Source of the DNA: Pseudopedobacter sp965218985
GTDB taxonomy: Bacteria; Bacteroidota; Bacteroidia; Sphingobacteriales; Sphingobacteriaceae
DNA: 64,000 bases
Direction of reading: 5' to 3'
Assembly (NCBI GenBank): GCA_965218985.1
Contig: CBDCMP010000007.1
Location: forward strand, 1,240,001 to 1,304,000
The position numbers and the translations under genes are program-made. How positions within the stretch are numbered: the stretch's first letter is position 1; the number at the start of each line of letters is the position of its first letter. Below are positions 25,595 to 35,117 of this stretch, one piece after another. The notes below the pieces were generated by a model. That model did no database searches and was not told the DNA's origin. It saw only the letters and a program-made list of their open reading frames with translations.

Positions 25595-28594
25595 ATGATT
25601 TATCAAAAATATAGACTTTCACTATTTTCACTAGCTTTTACGCTCTTTATTGTAAAACCCTTTTCGGCAAAAGCCCAGGAAACCAATGTTGCATTAGAAA
25701 AACAGGTCAAAGTAAGCTCTGAGGATGAAATTCATTTAGCTTCCATGGCTGTAGATGGCATTACAAAGCCCAATAATTATTGGCAGACCAACAAAAACGA
25801 TAAAGCCCCTCATTTCATGGAGATTGACCTTCATAAATACAATAAGATCAGCAGGATAGTTATATATGCTTTACCTGGGCAATTAAATGACTTAGGCAAA
25901 CAATTGAATGTTCAATATTGGGATGATGCCAACTGGACAAATATCACTAGCAAACCTATACTCGATAAAACAAAAAATACCATCACTTATCCTGTAAAAC
26001 CATCGCTCATTACTTTTATGGTAAAAATTGAGGCCCTCAACGCCGGTTCATTAGCCATCTCAGAAGTAGAGGTTTTTGGTTCTTTGATAGAAGGGCAAGC
26101 TTTACCGGAAACACCTACGGCAATGACGAATGCATTACCAAAAAATGCACAGTTAACCATAACTAAAAATATCATCGGAAAAAGTTTCAAATATGTAGGT
26201 TACAATCAGGGCTATTATTTACCAGGCAGCAATGTTTCAGGGTGGATCGAATATTCACAAACCAATTCCATGCGGGTGTGGACAAGTTTAGCTGATTATG
26301 CCCCTTTAAACGCATTTAACAGCAATTTAAAAGTTGCCGATTTGAACGAATTTGAAAGACTTAAAAAACAATTACGTGACGCCCCTGAAAATAATAGTCT
26401 CATCAACTGGAATTTATTATTGAAAAAATATGAAACCAACGATATGACTGGCAATGAGATGAACTTTGGTTATGCTTTGTCTGAATTGAAAAGATTGAAA
26501 GTGGAACCCATTTTGCAAATGAACGAGCGAAAATTTGTAAACAATTGGAAGGACAAATGGGAACATTGGGAACGTTATTATGCTTTGGCTTATTATGCGG
26601 CAAAGAAAGGTAATGTAGCAATGTTTGCCATACAAAATGAACCTAATCACAAAGCATCGGGTCCCATGGATTTACCCACATGGATGTTAGGTTTACAAAT
26701 AGCTTCAGACGCTGTAAAATGTGCGGTTGAAGATGTTAACGATAAATACAAAAAAGATCTAAAGCCCCAATTTGTAGCCCCAATCACCGCGGGTTATAAC
26801 ACTGATTGGTGGGCATACGTAGTGAGCCACATCCGCGATGGCTATGATGGAAAGAAAATGGACAAAGACCTTTTCGATATTTTTAGCACCCATTCTTACA
26901 ACCAACCCGCTTCTGGTTATAATACCCGTGTTTCTGATATTCGAAAAATAATTGAAGAAAACCATCCAGAACATCATGATTTACCCATCGTTTTTACAGA
27001 GATTGGGAGATGGATGAATTCCTTGCTGATTGATAAAAAAGAAACTTATGATTCTCCATCAGTGTTCACAGAATGGGCCGGAATTTACTCCAATAATCTT
27101 AAGAATCAAACTTATGGCATGTGGGCTTTCAAATTCGCAAACACAACATCAGGAGATTATACCGAAGGTATTAAATCCGGCCATCATTTAACCTGGCAAG
27201 GAACAAGAATTGTAGAAGATGCCTATCATAACTCAGCATTAAACAAAAATGCAATTGCCAATTCTGGAGATGCAAAGTCCATGAGTTTCATCACAGATGG
27301 TAATAAGAACGATAATTCAACCTGGATTTCTGATTCCACCGATACACAAAAAACAATTGAAATAAATCTTGGCCAAAATCAAACTTTGGGAAGTGCCGTT
27401 GTTTACACAGGTTCTTCTTATGGTGTTTACACGGGCCCAGATAGGGTGCGGGATTTTGCACTACAATATTGGACTGATGGTCAATGGATAAGCATTCCTG
27501 AAACAGAAGTGAAGGATGGAAAATACGTGAGGTATTTTTTCACATTTAAAAAACCGATAAAAACTGATAAAATAAGATGGATTAGCAACGATAAGGGGAG
27601 ATTAAAAGTGAGAGAGATTAAAGTGTTTCCTCAGGGAAATGGCCCAACAGTAACGGAAGATTACGATGTTTCCGGCATCCAAAGAACTGGAGAAGTGGTG
27701 AGGCTTTTTGCAAAAGGCTTTAAAAATGAACTTCCATTATTGGAAACAATTGCTGATAATGATGACTCAAAATTTGACCATTACGCTTCATACGATAAGC
27801 AGACAGGCAATTATTATTTATGGCTTGTTCAGCGAAGTGGTTTTGACTATCATTTAAGTATCGACCTGGCCAGTTTAGGGATTTCAGAGGGGAACCCAAT
27901 ACTTGCAGAAACTGTAAGCCCTAAGCTATATGGCGAAGTTTCAGACGTTTTGTATGTTTCAAAAAAACAGAATTTTGACATCACTTCACCAGCCCAAAGC
28001 GTAATGCTGATCACTATTCCTACGGTTAAGAATTTAGAAAAAAGAGTTTTAAATCCGGTTGCGGACGCTACAGTGAGTGGAGGTTTGGATAAGAACCTTA
28101 ACCATGGAAATTCAAAAGAATTAATGGTAGCTTTAGATGCAGGAAACCCTGAGAAAAATAAAGTGACCTTCATTAACTTTCCATTTCCTGATAAAATGGA
28201 TGAAGCAGTTAAAGTGATTTTAGGTGTTAATGGAGCGGCATCTACAGATTCGGTTTTTCGAATTCATGTGTACGCAATTCCTGGTAAAAATTGGAGCGAG
28301 AATACAATTAATTGGACTAGCGCACCCTTATTAGACGAAAATGAAGCATTAATCACACAAGTGGGAACCCAGGCTTTTGTTGCGGGTGAGATTGCATTTG
28401 ACGGTGAATCGAAATATCATTATTTAGATGTCACAGATATCATCAAAAACCATCCTGCAAAAAACTATACGTTTGCACTGGTAAGAGAAACCAGGGAGTT
28501 GGGGGATGATGGTGATAAAAACAGAACCGTCAACATCAGTTCAAAAGAAGGTGCCAACCCACCGCAAATCATTGTTTGGAAAGCCATTAAATGA
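25595..28594 (+). CDS. Multidomain clan GH-A hydrolase with discoidin and DNRLRE-like modules
   Basis: 999 aa with a signal peptide (ends A-K-A-Q). An N-terminal F5/8C-like domain spans about 30-165. The barrel carries acid/base Glu349 in F-A-I-Q-N-E-P-N-H and nucleophile Glu469 in V-F-T-E-I-G-R-W. A second discoidin-like domain follows (about 565-685), and a C-terminal DNRLRE/CBM96-like module (A-D-A-T-V-S-G-G, N-H-G-N-S-K-E-L-M-V, W-S-E-N-T-I-N-W-T) ends it. The family is not certain; GH86 (agarase/porphyranase) or GH39-like are candidates. The stop overlaps the next ATG by 4 bp. Confidence 0.78.
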   Translation: MIYQKYRLSLFSLAFTLFIVKPFSAKAQETNVALEKQVKVSSEDEIHLASMAVDGITKPNNYWQTNKNDKAPHFMEIDLHKYNKISRIVIYALPGQLNDLGKQLNVQYWDDANWTNITSKPILDKTKNTITYPVKPSLITFMVKIEALNAGSLAISEVEVFGSLIEGQALPETPTAMTNALPKNAQLTITKNIIGKSFKYVGYNQGYYLPGSNVSGWIEYSQTNSMRVWTSLADYAPLNAFNSNLKVADLNEFERLKKQLRDAPENNSLINWNLLLKKYETNDMTGNEMNFGYALSELKRLKVEPILQMNERKFVNNWKDKWEHWERYYALAYYAAKKGNVAMFAIQNEPNHKASGPMDLPTWMLGLQIASDAVKCAVEDVNDKYKKDLKPQFVAPITAGYNTDWWAYVVSHIRDGYDGKKMDKDLFDIFSTHSYNQPASGYNTRVSDIRKIIEENHPEHHDLPIVFTEIGRWMNSLLIDKKETYDSPSVFTEWAGIYSNNLKNQTYGMWAFKFANTTSGDYTEGIKSGHHLTWQGTRIVEDAYHNSALNKNAIANSGDAKSMSFITDGNKNDNSTWISDSTDTQKTIEINLGQNQTLGSAVVYTGSSYGVYTGPDRVRDFALQYWTDGQWISIPETEVKDGKYVRYFFTFKKPIKTDKIRWISNDKGRLKVREIKVFPQGNGPTVTEDYDVSGIQRTGEVVRLFAKGFKNELPLLETIADNDDSKFDHYASYDKQTGNYYLWLVQRSGFDYHLSIDLASLGISEGNPILAETVSPKLYGEVSDVLYVSKKQNFDITSPAQSVMLITIPTVKNLEKRVLNPVADATVSGGLDKNLNHGNSKELMVALDAGNPEKNKVTFINFPFPDKMDEAVKVILGVNGAASTDSVFRIHVYAIPGKNWSENTINWTSAPLLDENEALITQVGTQAFVAGEIAFDGESKYHYLDVTDIIKNHPAKNYTFALVRETRELGDDGDKNRTVNISSKEGANPPQIIVWKAIK

Positions 28595-31287
28595 CACAGA
28601 TGAATTTTAGAAAAATTATTAGCCTAATCGGCTGTTCAATCCTTATCAGTTTAAATTCTTTTGCACAAGTGAGAGTGAAGGAATCCATTAATACGCAATG
28701 GAATTTTCATAAAGGTGATATCCCTGATTTCACATCAAAAAAAACCGATGATATTTCCTGGGAGAAAGTGAATTTGCCGCATACCTGGAATGCCAAAGAT
28801 GTGAATGATGACGAACCAGGCTATTATCGTGGTATAGGTTGGTACAAAAAAACAATTCATATTCCAGCATCTTGGAAAAATAAAGAAGTGTATGTTTTCT
28901 TTGAGGGGGCCTCGCAAACGGCAGAAGTTTTTGTGAACGGAAAATCGGTAGGAAACCATATTGGCGGTTATAATTTCTTCAGCTTCCCCATTTCTGATTT
29001 CATTAAAACGGGAGATAATGAATTACAGGTGAAAGTGAACAATGCAAATAATGAAGATATTCCACCTCTTTCAGCCGACTTCACTTTTTTTGGAGGGATT
29101 TATAGAGATGTTTATTTAATCGCAGTAAATAAAATCCATTTTAATATGGATGATGATGCATCAAAAGGTGTATTCATCTCTACCCCAAATGTATCTGCAA
29201 ACTTGGCCTCTGTAAATATCAAAGGCTCTTTTGTGAATATCGGCAATTCAAATGCTGGAGTGATTGTCAACTCTCAAATCTTTGATTCCAAAGGAAATAA
29301 AATTGCGGAAAAAACGAGTTCTTTTAAATCATCAAAAGGCGAAAAATCAGATTTTACCCAACAGTTTGAAAAAATAGTTAAACCTAATTTATGGTCTCCG
29401 GAAATTCCTTATTTATATCGGATGCTAACACAAATCAAAGATAAAAAAACCGGAGAATTATTGGATGAGGTAAGCAATCCTCTTGGTTTTAGGTGGTTCA
29501 GCTTTGATGCAGATAAAGGGTTCTTTTTAAACGGTAAATCAATAAAACTGATTGGCACAAGCCGACATCAGGATTTTAAGGATATGGGGAATGCCTTGCC
29601 AGATGCCTTGCACATCCGTGATATACAACTCTTAAAAGATATGGGTGCTAATTTTTTAAGGATAGCCCATTACCCACAAGATCCGGAGATTTTGGAAGCA
29701 TGCGACCGTTTAGGGATTTTGGCATCTGTGGAAACGCCCATTGTGAATGCCATTACAGAAACTAAAGCTTTCGCCGATAATTGTAAAATGATGCAGGTGG
29801 AAATGATCAAACAGAACTATAATCACCCAAGCCTGATCATTTGGGCTTATATGAATGAGGTTTTATTGAGACCTCGTTATGAAAAAGGTTCTGAACAACA
29901 GGAAGATTATTTCAAAGCTATTGCGAAACTCGCTAAAGAATTGAATGACCTCACAAAAAAAGAAGACCCATCTCGCTACACCATGATTCCCTGCCATGGC
30001 AGTTTTGACTTGTATAACATGGTGGGTTTAACTCAAATCCCGGATGTGGTGGGCTGGAATTTATACCAAGGTTGGTATAGTGGAAATTTAGATGGTTTTG
30101 CTTCTTATTTAGATAATCATCACAAAGAACTTCCAGATAAACCCATGATAGTGACAGAATATGGCGCAGATGCTGATCCAAGAATCAATAACCCAAATCC
30201 TGTCCGTTTTGATAAGTCTCAGGAATATTCCAACCTCTATCATCAAGTTTATTTGAAAGCCATGTTAGAACGCCCTTTTGTAGCCGGAGGTGCCATTTGG
30301 AATCTGGCAGATTTCAATTCAGAACAGCGTTCAGACACTAACCCACATACCAACAACAAAGGAATCAATACAGCGGATAGGCAACACAAGGACACTTATT
30401 ACTTTTACCAATCCCATTTACTAAAAACGCCTTTCATCAAAATTGGTTCGAGAGAAAGAGATTTGCGAGCTGGAATATCAGATGAGCCAAATGCTTTGGT
30501 TCATCATGAAATGGTAGAGGTTTACAGCAATCAGCCTCATGTGGTTCTTAAATTAAACGGACAAATTTTAGGAAATGTCATTCCCGATTTTAATGTTGCC
30601 AAATTCAACGTTCCTTTTAAAGATGGAATAAATCAATTAGAAGCCATCACTTTAGTGAAAGGCAAAGAGGTTATTGATTTCGCAGAAATCAATTATCAAA
30701 TTCTCCCACAAAATCTAAAATCAGATCTCAAACCATTTTCAATTTTAAATGTGAGTTTAGGCGACCCACGTTATTATACCGATAAAACCTTGCAAGAAGT
30801 TTGGCTTCCGGAACAAGCTTATCGTAAAGGGAGTTGGGGATATATTGGTGGCGATATTTTTAAAATGAAGAATAGTGGCCGCCAAAGCTTTGGTTCTGAT
30901 AAAAATATCTTAGGCACAGATGAAGACGCTATTTATGAAACTCAAAGAGAAGATATCAAGCAATTTAAAGCCGATGTCCCTGATGGTGTTTATGAACTCA
31001 CGCTTGATTTTGCAGAGTTACTTTCTGATAAAGAAAAAGAAGGATTAGCTTACAATTTAAGTGCAACAGCCACTAATGAAAAATTGACAGAAAGAAGTTT
31101 TGATGTTTTGGTAAATGGCAATTTGGTTTTGGAGGCGTTGGGGACCAAAAACTACTTGGTTCCTGAGAAAGCCTATTCTGCCAAAATAAAAGTATTGGTT
31201 AAAGAAAATAAAGGCTTAACCATTGATTTTAAAACTATTGAAGGCAAACCCATTCTAAACGGTTTACAATTAAGGAAAATATACTAA
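28591..31287 (+). CDS. GH2 glycoside hydrolase with malectin-like tail, second copy
   Basis: 898 aa with a signal peptide (ends N-S-F-A-Q). It is a clear paralogue of the GH2 at 22941 with the same domain order. Acid/base is Glu423 (W-A-Y-M-N-E) and nucleophile Glu523 (I-V-T-E-Y-G-A-D-A-D). The malectin-like C-terminal region contains L-P-E-Q-A-Y-R-K-G-S-W-G-Y. Keeping two diverged GH2 in one operon suggests that two different linkages or positions in the same glycan are cut. Translationally coupled on both sides (ATGA upstream, TAATG downstream). Confidence 0.92.
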   Translation: MTQMNFRKIISLIGCSILISLNSFAQVRVKESINTQWNFHKGDIPDFTSKKTDDISWEKVNLPHTWNAKDVNDDEPGYYRGIGWYKKTIHIPASWKNKEVYVFFEGASQTAEVFVNGKSVGNHIGGYNFFSFPISDFIKTGDNELQVKVNNANNEDIPPLSADFTFFGGIYRDVYLIAVNKIHFNMDDDASKGVFISTPNVSANLASVNIKGSFVNIGNSNAGVIVNSQIFDSKGNKIAEKTSSFKSSKGEKSDFTQQFEKIVKPNLWSPEIPYLYRMLTQIKDKKTGELLDEVSNPLGFRWFSFDADKGFFLNGKSIKLIGTSRHQDFKDMGNALPDALHIRDIQLLKDMGANFLRIAHYPQDPEILEACDRLGILASVETPIVNAITETKAFADNCKMMQVEMIKQNYNHPSLIIWAYMNEVLLRPRYEKGSEQQEDYFKAIAKLAKELNDLTKKEDPSRYTMIPCHGSFDLYNMVGLTQIPDVVGWNLYQGWYSGNLDGFASYLDNHHKELPDKPMIVTEYGADADPRINNPNPVRFDKSQEYSNLYHQVYLKAMLERPFVAGGAIWNLADFNSEQRSDTNPHTNNKGINTADRQHKDTYYFYQSHLLKTPFIKIGSRERDLRAGISDEPNALVHHEMVEVYSNQPHVVLKLNGQILGNVIPDFNVAKFNVPFKDGINQLEAITLVKGKEVIDFAEINYQILPQNLKSDLKPFSILNVSLGDPRYYTDKTLQEVWLPEQAYRKGSWGYIGGDIFKMKNSGRQSFGSDKNILGTDEDAIYETQREDIKQFKADVPDGVYELTLDFAELLSDKEKEGLAYNLSATATNEKLTERSFDVLVNGNLVLEALGTKNYLVPEKAYSAKIKVLVKENKGLTIDFKTIEGKPILNGLQLRKIY

Positions 31288-32480
31288 TGACCCCCGACTT
31301 TAAAAAATTAGAGCAAACTTTCAGATGGTTTGGCCCCGCCGATGAAGTGAGTTTAGCCGACATTAAACAAACTGGGGCCATAGGAATTGTGACCGCCTTA
31401 CATCAAATCCCTTGCGGGGATGTTTGGGAAGATAAAGACATTCTGGACAGAAAGGAAATCATCGAAAACGCAGGACTGACTTGGTCTGTGGTGGAGAGCG
31501 TGAACGTCCACGAAAGCATCAAAATAGGTTCGACAGAAAGGGACGCATACATCGAAAAATACAAAACCACCTTAAAAAACTTATCAACGGCAGGTATCAA
31601 AACAGTATGTTACAACTTTATGCCTGTATTGGATTGGACCAGGACTCATCTGCGATATACTTTAAAAGATGATGCTGTCGCTTTGAGATATGATGCCATC
31701 GCCTTAGCCGCTTTCGACCTTTACATTTTGAAAAGAGAGGATTCCTTTGCGGAATTTAGCGAAAGTGTTCAAAGCAAAGCGAAAATTTATTTAAGCACTT
31801 TATCTGGCGAAGAAATCAAATTGCTCACAGCAACCATTATGTCCGGGCTTCCTGGAACAGATGAGGTTTTCACCATTCCTGAGTTCAAACAGCATTTGGT
31901 GAAATATCACACTGTAGATGAAAATAAACTAAGGGAGAATCTGACCTATTTTTTAAGAGCCATAATTCCATTTGCAGAGCAAGAAGGCATAAAAATGTGT
32001 ATCCATCCGGATGATCCTCCCTTCCCTATCTTGGGGCTGCCCCGCGTGGTTTGTAATGAAGAAGACCTGAAATTCATTGTGAATGCTGTAGATTCTGACA
32101 GCAATGGCATTACTTTCTGCTCAGGTTCTCTGGGTGCAAACCCTGCTAATGATTTGCCCGGAATAGTTGAACGATTAGGTAATAAAATTCATTTCTTGCA
32201 CTTGCGTAATGTGCAACGTGAAGCTGATGGCAGCTTTTATGAAGCGCCGCATTTAGAAGGTAGCACAAACATGTTTGCAGTAATGCAAAATGTAATTAAA
32301 GAGCAAGCAAAAAGAGCTGCTACTGGCAAAGGGATTGTTGCTATTCCGTTAAGACCAGATCATGGGCATTTAATTTTGGATGATTTTAAGAGAAATACTT
32401 ACCCAGGCTATTCTGTAATCGGAAGGCTAAAAGGTTTAGCCGAATTAAGAGGATTGGAAGTGGGAATTAGAGGGAATTAA
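31287..32480 (+). CDS. uxuA: Mannonate dehydratase
   Basis: 397 aa, no signal peptide, cytoplasmic. It has the UxuA layout: F-R-W-F-G-P-A-D at the start, C-I-H-P-D-D-P-P-F-P with metal ligands, H-F-L-H-L-R-N, and R-P-D-H-G-H near the end. It dehydrates D-mannonate to 2-keto-3-deoxygluconate in glucuronate breakdown. Its start codon overlaps the stop of the GH2 gene (TAATG), so it is co-translated with the extracellular hydrolases. This implies that the PUL 1 glycan yields glucuronate or a related sugar acid. The isomerase and oxidoreductase of that route are not in the window. Confidence 0.93.
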   Translation: MTPDFKKLEQTFRWFGPADEVSLADIKQTGAIGIVTALHQIPCGDVWEDKDILDRKEIIENAGLTWSVVESVNVHESIKIGSTERDAYIEKYKTTLKNLSTAGIKTVCYNFMPVLDWTRTHLRYTLKDDAVALRYDAIALAAFDLYILKREDSFAEFSESVQSKAKIYLSTLSGEEIKLLTATIMSGLPGTDEVFTIPEFKQHLVKYHTVDENKLRENLTYFLRAIIPFAEQEGIKMCIHPDDPPFPILGLPRVVCNEEDLKFIVNAVDSDSNGITFCSGSLGANPANDLPGIVERLGNKIHFLHLRNVQREADGSFYEAPHLEGSTNMFAVMQNVIKEQAKRAATGKGIVAIPLRPDHGHLILDDFKRNTYPGYSVIGRLKGLAELRGLEVGIRGN

Positions 32481-32496
32481 TTCTGAGATATTTCAT

Positions 32497-32537
32497 AAAA
32501 AAGCGAGGTTTCTTGATGAAAGAAACCTCGCTTTTTT
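32497..32537. terminator. Strong bidirectional terminator
   Basis: AAGCGAGGTTTCTT (32501-32514) pairs with 32520-32533 around a 5-base loop; the stem extends with A-tract and T-tract on the two sides. It stands between the convergent uxuA and agarase-like genes and can end both transcripts. Confidence 0.92.
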
Positions 32538-32551
32538 TTATGCTTTTCTTA

Positions 32552-34741
32552 TTATTCTTTCACAAACTTAAATTGCTTTTGTTCAACACCTGTAGCATTT
32601 ATTGTTAAAATATAAATTCCAGGTGCTAAATCAACTACATCTATAGCTTTATTATTTTGTTCACTGATATCCACTTTGCGTTTTATGCGCCCAGTTACAT
32701 CTATCACATTTAAAGATGCAGTATGGTAAGTTTTATCCAACTTAACATTTAATACATTTTCTACAGGATTAGGATAAAATGAGATTCCAGCATTTTGATT
32801 TGGAGTAATTAAATTTTCTAATACCATGCCTTTTCCCTTGTTAGGTGCTTCAGAAATACTTGGATTGTAGGTGATGCCATTAATCTCAAATAATGGGCGG
32901 TTATCTGCACTTTCTCTACTTGCAAAAGTAATTAAAGCCTGACTATCAGACATGATGATAAACGCTGACGTCAGGTTTCCACTATCGGCTCTATCTTTAA
33001 TATAATCTGTAACATCCCAGGTGACATAAGCACTTGATGAATTAACAAATTTTGTTGCAACCAATTCAAGGGGATTTGAAATATGACGATTATTATAGTT
33101 TAAACTTCCTTCTAACCAATCTGCAGGATATTTATATAAAGATACATTACCAGAATAAGGCATGGTGCCAGAAATTGATTTGCAATATAATTTCAGTTTA
33201 GCAGAGTTAATTTGCGAAGCACTACTCACATTCGCCGTAACCATGATCACTCCATTTCTATTAAAACCAGAAGAACTTTGCCCTTTAACCTCAATATCTG
33301 TGGATGTGCCGTAAACATTATTGCCATAGCTTCCGTCTCTTAAATAAGTATCCTTATCCACTTCTCCATTTCCATTAATCACCCAATCTCTTAAATTATA
33401 AATGTTTTTGGATACTTTGTAAAACGAGGCTTTAAGTGCTGACCAATAATTCAAATTAACCGTAACTACTCCGTTATTTTTAGAATTTGCTTCATCGTCT
33501 TGAAATCTGAACCAATGAAAACCAATGCAATTTTTAAATTTTAATAATCTGGTGGTGAAACTTTCGAAAAAGTCGGCCCTGTCTTGCTGATCATCCACCA
33601 CCCAACCCGCACCTGATCTATTGGTGTAACCGCTAGATTCTGCCATGGCATAAAATTCAGAAATAATAAATGGTTTATCAGTTGATCCGGTTCCTTGCCA
33701 CGTATGTAAAGTGTTTGAATCTGCGCTCCATCTTCTATAATAATTCACACTTATTACATCCAAATACTGTCTGGCAGCAGAAAACTGATAAGGATTATCT
33801 AAATCCTGATGCAACCTGCTTCCCATAAATAAATGGTTGGTGTCTTTTGCCCTTATCGCATCACGACAAACCTGATAGTACTTTCCTACAATAAAATTAG
33901 GGAACTCATCTCTATCTGCCTGATTGGGAGAAAAATTACCACCATGTCTGGCTTTCACCCAATTTCTTGCTGCTATATAATTAGGATCATTACTTCCTAA
34001 AGCACCTCCAAAACCTTGATAATTGGTTACATCTGTCCAAATATTTAAAAGGTATTGCCCGTAAGGATTTGCTAAAGGCACTTCATTATCAGAAAAATAA
34101 CCTAAAACTAATTTGTCATTTTTAATACTAGTGGTGATAACGGTGTTAGCTTTGGATGCACAATAGTTTACAAAACCAGAGGTATAAGTCACCCCAGCAC
34201 CTGATGCAGTAGTTACATCAAAAATGGGTAAAATTCCATTTGCAAAAAGAGCATCTCCACGAGTACCTTGAGTGTTTTTGTAACTAAAAGAGAAATCCAA
34301 ACTCACCATATAAGGCATTGTTTTGGTAAAACTACCAGACCATTTGCTTAGCGTATTAACGCTTAAATTTGACTTTAAAGAACCTTGTTGATCTACATCC
34401 ACAGTATTCATTCCGACAGAATAAAATAGATAACCATCCGGGTCAACAAAACTCCACATTCCATCAGCATCTTTATAGGTGTTAAAATAGCCTTTAGAAT
34501 TCCCAACATACCTATCAGAAGCCCCTAAATAAGTGCTCCTTAAAGATTGAGTTTCTGTAAAATCATTTAACGTATTTGTTTCATTGTTAGAAGATGACCC
34601 CAAGCCTCCTTGTCCATTAGGTGTTGCTGCCGTAATTGTTTTAGGAGCTTTAAATGAGAACTGTGAATAGGCGCACATTTGTGTAAATGTGAGCAAACCA
34701 ACCGCAATAGTTGATTTTAAGAAAAATAGATTTCCCTTCAT
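32552..34741 (-). CDS. Agarase-like (GH50-type) hydrolase with DNRLRE-like module and T9SS tail
   Basis: 729 aa with a signal peptide. The barrel starts around residue 80 (G-Y-F-N-T-Y-K-D, V-D-P-D-G-Y-L-F-Y-S-V-G-M-N) and has acid/base Glu220 in G-Y-F-S-D-N-E-V-P-L and nucleophile Glu362 in F-I-I-S-E-F-Y. This resembles beta-agarases of the GH50 type, though the true substrate may differ. A DNRLRE/CBM96-like module follows (about 470-630), then a type A sorting domain (F-Y-P-N-P-V-E-N to the end) for type IX secretion and surface attachment. Convergent with uxuA; a broken paralogue lies on its divergent side at 35118. Confidence 0.78.
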   Translation of the reverse strand: MKGNLFFLKSTIAVGLLTFTQMCAYSQFSFKAPKTITAATPNGQGGLGSSSNNETNTLNDFTETQSLRSTYLGASDRYVGNSKGYFNTYKDADGMWSFVDPDGYLFYSVGMNTVDVDQQGSLKSNLSVNTLSKWSGSFTKTMPYMVSLDFSFSYKNTQGTRGDALFANGILPIFDVTTASGAGVTYTSGFVNYCASKANTVITTSIKNDKLVLGYFSDNEVPLANPYGQYLLNIWTDVTNYQGFGGALGSNDPNYIAARNWVKARHGGNFSPNQADRDEFPNFIVGKYYQVCRDAIRAKDTNHLFMGSRLHQDLDNPYQFSAARQYLDVISVNYYRRWSADSNTLHTWQGTGSTDKPFIISEFYAMAESSGYTNRSGAGWVVDDQQDRADFFESFTTRLLKFKNCIGFHWFRFQDDEANSKNNGVVTVNLNYWSALKASFYKVSKNIYNLRDWVINGNGEVDKDTYLRDGSYGNNVYGTSTDIEVKGQSSSGFNRNGVIMVTANVSSASQINSAKLKLYCKSISGTMPYSGNVSLYKYPADWLEGSLNYNNRHISNPLELVATKFVNSSSAYVTWDVTDYIKDRADSGNLTSAFIIMSDSQALITFASRESADNRPLFEINGITYNPSISEAPNKGKGMVLENLITPNQNAGISFYPNPVENVLNVKLDKTYHTASLNVIDVTGRIKRKVDISEQNNKAIDVVDLAPGIYILTINATGVEQKQFKFVKE

Positions 34742-35117
34742 AATTTTAAGTTTTAAATAATTGTTAAATAATTGGTTTTAGAAGTGACTGATGCACTTTA
34801 ATTTATGATATTAATCTACCCTTTCAATTTTAAATGAAGAAAGGTCAAATCTTTCAAAACAACCCCTCATAAATTTCATAATTAATTGATTTTTTGAGAA
34901 TTAAAGTACCAGAATCATAATCATCTCACTTAAAATTGTCAGCTATACATCTAAATTGTACTTGCAACATCCCACTTGTATTAATAATAGAAATGTCATG
35001 GTTTAACGGAGTCTTTAATTATAACTTAGTTATGATTTCTTAACCTGAATTAACAAACCATTATTGATGATACGGTTCAAAATCACTGCTTAAAAAACTC
35101 AACCAATTATTGATTAG
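34742..35117. promoter_or_regulatory. Divergent intergenic region
   Basis: 376 bp between the agarase-like gene (minus) and its broken paralogue (plus). It should carry the promoter of the former and the fossil promoter of the latter. Apart from the 11-bp tandem repeat and general AT-richness I see no clear motif and no gene. Confidence 0.35.
34753..34774. repeat. Tandem 11-bp repeat upstream of the agarase-like gene
   Basis: TTAAATAATTG occurs twice in direct tandem, 12-33 bp upstream of the minus-strand start codon. It could be part of the untranslated leader or a regulator site. Confidence 0.5.
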
